The notes under the pieces are model-generated. The model had not been told where the DNA came from. It ran no database searches and saw only the letters and a program-made list of their open reading frames with translations. DNA of 23,166 nt from a virus. Location: positions 1 to 23,166 of the IMG/VR virus record IMGVR_UViG_3300020472_001756; one strand, 5' to 3'. Position numbers and translations under genes: made by a program. Below, in pieces: positions 10,236 through 18,982 of the stretch (the first letter of the stretch is position 1; every line of letters starts with the position of its first letter).

Positions 10236-13200
10236 TACGCACTTCTAAGGAAGTCTCCTATGTTGTGCTCTACGATAGGTGAACCATTAACACCTCGTGT
10301 ACATCCTGTAAAACGATCACTTAACTTACCTGTGTAAGAAATTTGTTCTTTACCTATTAATATAGTCCCTGTAGAAGGGAAGTTTGTAGTAGATTGTACG
10401 TATACAACTGCATTGGTAGCAACGTATCCACCACCACTTTCATTTGGTAAATCTGATGTTTGTAATTGTGTCAAATAATAATTTATAGTTGGATATCCAA
10501 TATTAAATGCATATCCAGCATCTGCAAATCCTGATTTCGCATTATCTAAGAAGTCTGCTAGATCAAAACCATAGCGATTAAACTCCTCAACTGTATATGC
10601 GGAAACAGGTAATCCAGAATGTGATGATGTAACATTACCAGTGTCCATAAACTTAGCGTTTTCCCACATCATGAATGTTGGTCTTAACGTGGTATTGTTT
10701 AAGTTAGGAATGGAAGGGTATGCTGGAGTATTAAAGAACCTATGATCTACAAACCCTAATTCGTATATAGTTACTTTACCCACACTTGGATCTCCTGGAC
10801 CTGTTCCACCGCCTCCACCTCCTCCTCCACCTGGAGGTCCATCAGGAGGAGTAACACGGCGATTACCTTCTGCATCTATGTAGAAGGTTGGTAATCCCAT
10901 CAATACGGAAATGTGTGGTGAAATAATAGCGGTTAGTTTCTGTTTATATCCATCTAATGCTGGAGGTACAGTAACAGAAGTAATATATGTTGGCCAATAA
11001 CGGCATGTCTCATCCAATACTGCTAATGTAGCACCAGAATTGACATGAAGTGGATCAAGAACAGAAGTTATTTGAATATGACTATCAAAATCAACTGTTA
11101 GTGATCCTGATATTTGAGCAACTACTGCGTCTCCTGGTTTTCGGCCACCGCCTCCACCACCGCCGCCGCCTCCGCCGCCTCCACCACCGCCATCTTTTTC
11201 AAATGACCATTCAACAGAAATACAGCACATCTTAACTTCTGTATCCTTCTTAACATTGAGAGTAACAAAAGGATCAATCTTTCTACCACGTTTCTTTATT
11301 AAATCATATTGCTTTGCAACTACAACTTTAGGTGCATCTGTGTACCCAGAACCACCATCAGTAAGAACAATATCAACAACAGAACCACTCTTAACAATAA
11401 CCTCTGCTCTTGCTCCACCACCATTCTGATCTATAGGAATAAAATGAAGTATTGGTGTATGATCATATCCTCTTGGACTATTCCTATCCCAACTTATACT
11501 ATCCACCTTTCCATTAGAAATGGTACATGTAACACTAAGTCCAATACCAAATGTATCTCCATTATAATTAGTGGAATTAACAGATCCATAGAAATTGTTT
11601 GAAGGATCATCACCATCAATATATGTTTTAGATGATAAGTATTGTGGCAACTCTTTAATAGTTCTCCAAGAACCTTCTCCATTAATTTTGATTAAATCAC
11701 CTTGATTTAAATTAGCACGATTCTTTGATTTTTCATAGAATGCTTCATCTGCTCTCTTAGTACCATATAACCAACTAGATGTATCTCTTTGTAACCTATG
11801 CTCAAGTCCATCTTTAATAACGTCAACTGTATCAGTTGTACCTGTTAATTCATACTCATTACTATAATCATCTGCTCTAGAGAAGAATATATTAGAACTA
11901 TCCATATCTGGATTGTGTCCAGCAATAGTAATAATTAAACTTTGATTAGTTGTTGTGTAATCTCTTACATTACCAATAAACCTTTGTTCACCACCAATCT
12001 TCTGATATGCCACTTGATTAACTGGTGCATCCTTAGTAGCACCAAACCAATTCTTCCAATCAGCAAAATCATTAGCAGAACCTGCATTGCAAGTTATTAC
12101 AATCTCATTATAATACTGATTTCTTTCATAGTCATATAAAGTTATACTTTGTGAAAGATCTCTACCATAAAGGTAAATAATCTCAACATTATTATCAGAA
12201 AAGATATTTTTAGAGAATGTAATTGTAGGTCCATTGATAACATATGAATCTTTATCTCTTTGAAGTACTCCATCAATAAAAACTAGTACAAATGTACTAT
12301 CATCAACACTTACCACTTCTTTATCAGAATTTAAAATTGCAAAAGGACCAGGAGACCCATTTGGTATAGCATACTTATCAACTTCACATCTTAAGTAATT
12401 ACCTATACTATGAGCAAAGAATCTATCAACTGCTAAAGGTTCTTGTAGTGTCTTTGTGTTATCTCCCTGACCCCATAAAGGTGGACTTGTAAATACTACC
12501 TTATTTGGTACAGATGTTCTATCAATACTATAAGCAGAATCATGCTGCAAGACTCCACTAAGAGCAATGAATAAATTTTCATTCTTCTCTGTTGCAACAC
12601 CTATTCCATCTTCATAATACAATTCAAATATTGTATTCTTACCATCAATATAATCTGCTCTTGATAATGCTACTGTACCAACTCCAGTTTGCATAGTTGC
12701 TTTTATAACACCATATAATGTTTCCAAAGCAGCAATAACATCAGCACATCTATTTGGATCTGTGTCAATTATTATATTATTATTTGCATATGGTTCTACT
12801 GTTGTAAATGTTCCTGTAGTAAGTTCATTATTAATTCCTTTCTTAGCAAGATCAATAGCAAACTCATATCCATCTATAGTTTCAACAAGTTCTCCCTGAA
12901 TATAATCAAAAAGACCATTATTAAAATACTTTTCAGCAGCTTCTAAAGAACTTTGATTTCCACCAAATCTTATATCATGTGCTACTGCATCAACAATTAA
13001 TCCAATATCTCTAAAACACTTAGATTCAGTAGTATTCCATGTTATAGCAGTATACTTATTCTTGAGATAACCAATAGTTTCAGATTGGATAAATTCTTTA
13101 TTTTTTTCAATTTGGTTAGCAGCATCTATCCATCTACCACCTTTCTGGAAGATATTTCTGATCTTTCTGAAATATCTTTCATTTAAACTATCTCTCTTGA

Positions 13201-16200
13201 ATTGGTAATGCTTTCCATAAAATCTAACACCAGGTACTGGTTGTCCGTCCTTTGTTGATGCTCCCAATGGTGGTTGTGCAAATGTTATTTGACTTCCTGA
13301 AATAGTATAAGCAACTCCTGGTTCTTGTAATATACCATCAAGAGTAATAGTAAGTGTTTGAGCATTATATGGAGTAATAGGATCTCCAATATGATTTAAT
13401 ATATTAAATGTTTTTCTTCCATGCAAATTACCTTTATTTGAAAGTGCTCCATCAAATTCAGGAGTTAACTTTATAGGAGTAGATTTAACTTCAGAAGTAT
13501 TGACAGCATCTAATGATACAGAACCAACACCCTTCTCAACAACTGTAGACTGAGTAGTTATAATATGTTGAGTAATTTGCCTTCTGGTACTTTGAATAGT
13601 GATCTTATTTACACCAGTATTCCAGAGTTGCAAAACACTTATTCTACTAGTATTAGTGTTTCCTGTCATCACACTTTGACCAGTAGATTCAATAAGAACC
13701 TCTCCAAATAATTGGAACCCAGCTGGGTGAGTTGTTTCCTTAATTAATTGCCTCCAAACATTAATTGGAGTTTTTGATTTTACAATATATGAATAATCTT
13801 GATAATAATAGGAATCATGTATTTTCTGATTAACATCACCAATTTTACCATAATCAGATTGATATCTTCCTAAGTTATCAAAATAAGTTTTAATCACTGG
13901 ATCAAAATTGCAATAATCAATACTCTCAACAGTTGCTGTATTTCTTCTTGCCAATCCAGTAATAATTTGATTATCTCTAAAAGATCCTATAATTCTATCA
14001 AGAACTAATATATTAGATCCTTCTCTCCAAGAAGTTACTCTTCCTCTTGCTGTTTCTGTAGAACCAGATTTTTGTACTACTGTTTCACCTAAAGTAAAAG
14101 CATCATCCAATACATTAGATAATGTTAAAATGTAATTTGATCTAATAGTAGATTTAATTGTCTGGTCATTATGATAAGAACCACCGTTATTATCAATACT
14201 AATTGTTAATGGAATACCAATATTATCACTTATTAAATAACATTTAACATTAGTATCAATATTACCTAAAGAGTCATATATTCCAGTTACAATGGGAATC
14301 TTTTTATAATCAACACCAATATTGATTATTTTAATTGAATTAATTTCACCAACAGAAAATAAAGAAGTTGATGTATATTTTATAGTTCCATTTCCATCAT
14401 GAGATGCCTTGACACCAGTTGAATATAAAATAGTATCAGATGTTACATATAATGCTTCTTTCTCTCCTTGTAGAGGATCAACAATGACATCCAAATAAGA
14501 ACCTCCCGATTCTACTATCCCATCTCTATCGTAATAATAATACTTCTTATATTGAATACTTTGCTTAGTAGTAAGAGTGTTAGTTAATACTCTTGATCCA
14601 TATCCAAGTTTAATATCAAGGTTATCAGAATTAATAACTCTTTCTGGAGTAACAAGATTAAAATTCTTACTAGGAGAAATATCAAATCCAACTCCAATCA
14701 TTGAAGAATGACTAGTATCAAATTTATATTTGTAGTATTCTTTTATATCAATATTTGGATTTCTTATAAACGTAGTATTATCAGAAGAGAATTCAAAAGA
14801 TACTACAGGATCTGTAAAAGATGCTATAGATACTAACTTCTTACCTTCTGTACCAACAGTAGTGTTGTTAGTACTATTATCATAAAATACTGTACTTGCT
14901 GCAATAGGATTAATTTTATTCTGACCTGTTAAATTCCTATCATAATCCCAAGCAACTACTAACTTTTGAGTTGAAGGTGTGTATGATATAACATTTGCAT
15001 CTCCATCATCAGTACCAAGAGAATGTCCAACAGGAATATTAAACCCATTATCATAAACAGATACAATAGCACCATCAAAATGATCAACTGCTATTGTTGA
15101 TTTTTGTCCTCTAGAAACATTTAATTTATTAGTAATCTGATCCTGTGCATCAACTAATACTTGATTAATCTTAAGTACCTCACTTCCTATAGTGATGTAA
15201 TCACCATTAGTAAATCCAATACTACTATCAACAGTTAATACAACTTCATCAGCAGATAATCCAACATGATCTACAAGAATCTTTAAATCTGGTTTAGTAG
15301 ATGAACCTGCTTTACTCAATGCAGTGCCAGAAACACTAAGAATATCAAATTTTTTATAATTTTTTCCTTTATCAGTAATAGTAACACTATTAACAAGACC
15401 AGCAGCAGAAACAATTATAGTTGCTTTGGCATCTTCTCCTGCTCCACCATTCAATACAATATCATTATACGTACCAGCAGTATAATCCCCACCACCATTT
15501 ACAACACTAATTTTACCAACACCAGTATCGCTAAGAACCCTTGATATAACTGGGATCTTAACAACTGCTTCTTGGTATATTCTTTTTCTTACATAATATG
15601 TTGTAGTACTAACAGAATCATCTGGATTTATATCAATATCAATTTTTTCTCCAACAGCAACACCATGTGGCAAAGAAGTTTTTAATAATGCTACATTATC
15701 TTGTATATTAAAAATAATAAGATTTTCTGCTAAAGAAGATATAGAAACAATTTTTGATCCTGTAGTATTAATTAAATCTGAACTAGTTAAGAAAAGAATA
15801 GTAGAAACATTAAAAGTACCTGTTAAAACCTTAACCTTCACACTATTTTGTGCTGAAGTATTCTCAAGAACTTCTCCTGTAGCAACAGCAGCATTGATAC
15901 CATCACTTAGAGAAATAGTGGCTCCTTTACTATAAGAAGAATTGGTATCTAAAATTAAGTTTAAAACATTAGTACTTGAAGATAGTACATCTGTACTATT
16001 AAAAGTACCTGTTACATTACGCAGACCAAATTTATTACTTGAAAATACATCTCCCACAATCTCACCTGTAGCTCCTGTTACTGCTTGTGTAATTGTATTT
16101 CCACTAAAAAGATACGCAGTATTACTTAATTCAACAAATAAAGATTTGGTTGCTTGTGATTCAATAGATGATACTGATTTTCCTTTAACAGAATCTACCT

Positions 16201-18982
16201 CTCCAGATACACCATAACCTTCTGTACCTGTATCATCAACAACTATTTTATTTCCTACAGAAAAATTATCTCCACTACTAGCAATTGTAGCAGATGATAC
16301 AGTACCTCTACTTACATCTTTAATTGTAGCATATGTCTTATCACCATTCTTACTAACACCAGAACTCCTATACCTATTAGAATTAACTGGCAAATCATAT
16401 TGAGATATGTTAGAATTATAATTAGAATCTAATGGTAGAGAATAATAATTTTTACCTAAGATATAAGGGAATATAGGAATATTGGAAGAATCTACTGTAA
16501 TGAAATACGCATATGTTCCATTTGGATATTCTGGTGTGATACAAAAACGACCATTGTTAATATCTAAAGATCCATAACCATCAACAAATGTATAATCATC
16601 AATAAATGTTCCTATTGGATATGTTGTTACAGATGGACCTCCATCTCTATCACTATTCTTAGAAAAACTAGAAGACATTTTAGTAACAGTACTTGTTGCA
16701 TCTAGTGAGTTTGTATAACCATAAGCACCATATATGGGGTTACCATCATATGCAAAACCTAAGATAGGTGAATGAACAGATCCAGTATCATTTACTCTTA
16801 ATGTAGTAGGAGATGCATAATAAGCATATCCATATCCTTTTTGAATATTAAAGTTTTTAAAGAAGTAACCATTTTCAGAATCTAAATTACTACTGTTGAT
16901 AAAATACTTATCCTTTCTCCACTCTCTAATAGTTGCAGTAGCACTTGCTCCACTACCAACTGAAATAATATCTACTTGAATATTATCTTGAGTATAATAA
17001 TTACCAGCAGTAACTAATGTAAATCCAGTAATAATACCTGTACTTGATATATCAGCAGTAAACTCAGCAAATCTACCTTTACCTACATTATCAGTTATTC
17101 TAACTACAGGAGGAGATGAATAAAACTCACCAGCATTAATAACATTAATACTAGTAACCTTTCCATTTGTAACAACAGCTTGTGCTGTAGCATTTCTGCC
17201 AGACACAATCTCAACTACTGGTATGGAACTATAATCACCAGCATTTGAAATGTTTATTGATTCAACAACTTGTCCAGCAAGATTACTGATTGCAACAGTA
17301 GAAATGCCATTAACTAAAACATAAGGAGATGTGACATATCCATTTCCCTTTTCAACAACATCAATTTTCTGTAGTCCTCCACCATACACAACATCTTCAT
17401 CTTTATAACCTAGAAAAGGAATTCCATTAGTAGCAATACCTACATCTCTGTACTTAGTCTCATAAGTCTCAGTTGTAGAAATAGGTGTCTTTCTAATAAT
17501 CTTAAGATTATTCTGATCTTGTATATTAGATGGAATTGTAGTTCCTGCACTTATAATATCATGTGATGGCCAACCAGAAGATGCAATATAATATCCCTCA
17601 CCATCTTCATATATTGCTGCTACGTTACTTTCAAATTCTTGAATTGTTGAATTTAGAGATGCATTAAGAGTAGACTTAGGAGCAGTACTCGTAGCATTCC
17701 ATCTTAAATTATTTTGTTCATCAACTATTCTTATATCATTTGTTACAAATCCTGGTTCTGAAATTTCAAGAACATCACCAATATTTGAATATGGTGTAGT
17801 ACCATTTACATTAGCATTATACAACACACCGTAAACAAGTATTTTTACACCAGAACCAACAACATTAGATCCGTATGTTACAGAAGTTCCTATAGGAAAC
17901 AATCCTGTACCAGTTCTTGATGTAATAGTAAACGTATTTACTGTCTTCTCGTCAAATGTAATTGTTTCATCATCAATAGTTAATTCGCCATTTGATTTCC
18001 AACCTAGAGTTGATTCAACCTTAACTCTATCTCCTACTTGTGCTGTAGCTAGAAGTTCATTTCTTAATTTTGTTTTTGTAGCAATAGAAAATTCACCATT
18101 TACACTTGCTTCGTTGAGTATGATTTCATATAATTCTTCTCCATCATACTTACCATCATAACGTACATTATCAACAATAGCAGAAGCATGTGTACCACTG
18201 GTTTGTGTTATTTTTTTACCAATAAGATCATCAACATTACCAGAAAGAACTTTAACTTTAAGTGAGTAATTATTAACCCATTCAGAATCAGAACTCTTTA
18301 ATGTAAAATCACGTGGATATGCAATAGATGGATCTGGATCAGAAGCAACTAAGCACTTAAATAAAAACTTTACGGATTTATCAGTTCCTTTTGATTTGTA
18401 GAAAGAACTAATATTTTTTATTAGAGTTCTTTTATCAACACCAGTATTTAAATATTCTTCTGGAAATTCATTAAGGTACTCATTCTCAAAATTCTTTATA
18501 AAGGCATACAGAAAAAGATTGCTGATATTATGTGCCTGAGATCCATTGGTATGACTGGATGCTTGAGAAGTAACAAATGTAGATGCGGAATACAAATCAC
18601 CAAGTTGTGTATTTCCGCTTATTCCACGACTAACTTCTTTTAACTGTGTATCAGTTCTACTCTTGTAAAATAAAATCTCATCATCTATTTTAACATACCC
18701 ACCGTACTCTGGAAATGAAGTTGCATCATCAACAGTGATAGTAGTATCTGTATCACTAATCAATCCGACTACAGTAGTACTCTGCTTTAATATATTCTTC
18801 TCATAAAAATCAATATCACGATAACTTGATAAGTTCGTGACAATATCTAATGGTTGCCCTGAGATTTCTAATTGCTCATAATATTTTTGTATGAACTTAC
18901 CAAACAGTTCATACTCTTCGTTTATAAAATCAGGTAATTGTTGATCAACTAGAAAGGAGATCTTATTCGCAGTCTTTAGCAT
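10235..18982 (-). CDS. 7: Giant baseplate wedge protein, T4 gp7-like, multidomain (2915 aa)
   Basis: Nearly three times T4 gp7 (1032 aa). Residues about 15-300 match the first part of the conserved C-terminal core of T4 gp7: a helical LPDFINEEYELFGKFIQKYY, then FYKSKGTDKSVKFLFK near 193-209 (T4 has FYSTKGIEASYKFLFK) and DDLIGKKITQTSG near 251. The second part, YSYIVKSKTPINVW then ETTHPAGFQLFGEVLI, lies near 1725-1765 (T4: YYVMKIKSNLPSSRW, HPVGFGFIAITLL). Between them are GGSGY-type repeats (about 548-666), a YHYH-type domain (about 737-846) and other beta modules. After them come fibre-type repeats (DGILQEPGVAYTI, GVLQHDSAYSI, DGVLQRDKDSYVI), a helical module with SKCFRDIGLIVDAVAHDI (about 1985), and tracts of 16 and 9 glycines (2598-2613, 2718-2726). 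The ATG directly follows the gp6 TAG, which implies translational coupling. The gp7 assignment rests on the split core and on position between gp6 and gp8. Confidence 0.85.
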   Translation of the reverse strand: MLKTANKISFLVDQQLPDFINEEYELFGKFIQKYYEQLEISGQPLDIVTNLSSYRDIDFYEKNILKQSTTVVGLISDTDTTITVDDATSFPEYGGYVKIDDEILFYKSRTDTQLKEVSRGISGNTQLGDLYSASTFVTSQASSHTNGSQAHNISNLFLYAFIKNFENEYLNEFPEEYLNTGVDKRTLIKNISSFYKSKGTDKSVKFLFKCLVASDPDPSIAYPRDFTLKSSDSEWVNNYSLKVKVLSGNVDDLIGKKITQTSGTHASAIVDNVRYDGKYDGEELYEIILNEASVNGEFSIATKTKLRNELLATAQVGDRVKVESTLGWKSNGELTIDDETITFDEKTVNTFTITSRTGTGLFPIGTSVTYGSNVVGSGVKILVYGVLYNANVNGTTPYSNIGDVLEISEPGFVTNDIRIVDEQNNLRWNATSTAPKSTLNASLNSTIQEFESNVAAIYEDGEGYYIASSGWPSHDIISAGTTIPSNIQDQNNLKIIRKTPISTTETYETKYRDVGIATNGIPFLGYKDEDVVYGGGLQKIDVVEKGNGYVTSPYVLVNGISTVAISNLAGQVVESINISNAGDYSSIPVVEIVSGRNATAQAVVTNGKVTSINVINAGEFYSSPPVVRITDNVGKGRFAEFTADISSTGIITGFTLVTAGNYYTQDNIQVDIISVGSGASATATIREWRKDKYFINSSNLDSENGYFFKNFNIQKGYGYAYYASPTTLRVNDTGSVHSPILGFAYDGNPIYGAYGYTNSLDATSTVTKMSSSFSKNSDRDGGPSVTTYPIGTFIDDYTFVDGYGSLDINNGRFCITPEYPNGTYAYFITVDSSNIPIFPYILGKNYYSLPLDSNYNSNISQYDLPVNSNRYRSSGVSKNGDKTYATIKDVSRGTVSSATIASSGDNFSVGNKIVVDDTGTEGYGVSGEVDSVKGKSVSSIESQATKSLFVELSNTAYLFSGNTITQAVTGATGEIVGDVFSSNKFGLRNVTGTFNSTDVLSSSTNVLNLILDTNSSYSKGATISLSDGINAAVATGEVLENTSAQNSVKVKVLTGTFNVSTILFLTSSDLINTTGSKIVSISSLAENLIIFNIQDNVALLKTSLPHGVAVGEKIDIDINPDDSVSTTTYYVRKRIYQEAVVKIPVISRVLSDTGVGKISVVNGGGDYTAGTYNDIVLNGGAGEDAKATIIVSAAGLVNSVTITDKGKNYKKFDILSVSGTALSKAGSSTKPDLKILVDHVGLSADEVVLTVDSSIGFTNGDYITIGSEVLKINQVLVDAQDQITNKLNVSRGQKSTIAVDHFDGAIVSVYDNGFNIPVGHSLGTDDGDANVISYTPSTQKLVVAWDYDRNLTGQNKINPIAASTVFYDNSTNNTTVGTEGKKLVSIASFTDPVVSFEFSSDNTTFIRNPNIDIKEYYKYKFDTSHSSMIGVGFDISPSKNFNLVTPERVINSDNLDIKLGYGSRVLTNTLTTKQSIQYKKYYYYDRDGIVESGGSYLDVIVDPLQGEKEALYVTSDTILYSTGVKASHDGNGTIKYTSTSLFSVGEINSIKIINIGVDYKKIPIVTGIYDSLGNIDTNVKCYLISDNIGIPLTISIDNNGGSYHNDQTIKSTIRSNYILTLSNVLDDAFTLGETVVQKSGSTETARGRVTSWREGSNILVLDRIIGSFRDNQIITGLARRNTATVESIDYCNFDPVIKTYFDNLGRYQSDYGKIGDVNQKIHDSYYYQDYSYIVKSKTPINVWRQLIKETTHPAGFQLFGEVLIESTGQSVMTGNTNTSRISVLQLWNTGVNKITIQSTRRQITQHIITTQSTVVEKGVGSVSLDAVNTSEVKSTPIKLTPEFDGALSNKGNLHGRKTFNILNHIGDPITPYNAQTLTITLDGILQEPGVAYTISGSQITFAQPPLGASTKDGQPVPGVRFYGKHYQFKRDSLNERYFRKIRNIFQKGGRWIDAANQIEKNKEFIQSETIGYLKNKYTAITWNTTESKCFRDIGLIVDAVAHDIRFGGNQSSLEAAEKYFNNGLFDYIQGELVETIDGYEFAIDLAKKGINNELTTGTFTTVEPYANNNIIIDTDPNRCADVIAALETLYGVIKATMQTGVGTVALSRADYIDGKNTIFELYYEDGIGVATEKNENLFIALSGVLQHDSAYSIDRTSVPNKVVFTSPPLWGQGDNTKTLQEPLAVDRFFAHSIGNYLRCEVDKYAIPNGSPGPFAILNSDKEVVSVDDSTFVLVFIDGVLQRDKDSYVINGPTITFSKNIFSDNNVEIIYLYGRDLSQSITLYDYERNQYYNEIVITCNAGSANDFADWKNWFGATKDAPVNQVAYQKIGGEQRFIGNVRDYTTTNQSLIITIAGHNPDMDSSNIFFSRADDYSNEYELTGTTDTVDVIKDGLEHRLQRDTSSWLYGTKRADEAFYEKSKNRANLNQGDLIKINGEGSWRTIKELPQYLSSKTYIDGDDPSNNFYGSVNSTNYNGDTFGIGLSVTCTISNGKVDSISWDRNSPRGYDHTPILHFIPIDQNGGGARAEVIVKSGSVVDIVLTDGGSGYTDAPKVVVAKQYDLIKKRGRKIDPFVTLNVKKDTEVKMCCISVEWSFEKDGGGGGGGGGGGGGGGGRKPGDAVVAQISGSLTVDFDSHIQITSVLDPLHVNSGATLAVLDETCRYWPTYITSVTVPPALDGYKQKLTAIISPHISVLMGLPTFYIDAEGNRRVTPPDGPPGGGGGGGGGTGPGDPSVGKVTIYELGFVDHRFFNTPAYPSIPNLNNTTLRPTFMMWENAKFMDTGNVTSSHSGLPVSAYTVEEFNRYGFDLADFLDNAKSGFADAGYAFNIGYPTINYYLTQLQTSDLPNESGGGYVATNAVVYVQSTTNFPSTGTILIGKEQISYTGKLSDRFTGCTRGVNGSPIVEHNIGDFLRSA
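10805..10831 (-). repeat. GGN tract encoding 9 consecutive glycines
   Basis: A second polyglycine run in the gp7-like gene (residues about 2718-2726), flanked by PPDGPP on one side and TGPGDP on the other. About 104 residues separate it from the 16-Gly tract. Confidence 0.9.
11144..11191 (-). repeat. GGN tract encoding 16 consecutive glycines
   Basis: Forty-eight bases of GGC/GGT/GGA codons inside the gp7-like gene (residues about 2598-2613). Codon use is mixed, so this is not simple slippage of a single triplet. It is far more GC-rich than the surroundings. Confidence 0.9.

Noticed and set aside
10241-10260. Small hairpin (ACTTC / GAAGT) at the end of the gp7-like gene as a terminator
   Set aside because: Only five base pairs, no following T tract; it lies in the last codons of the gene.
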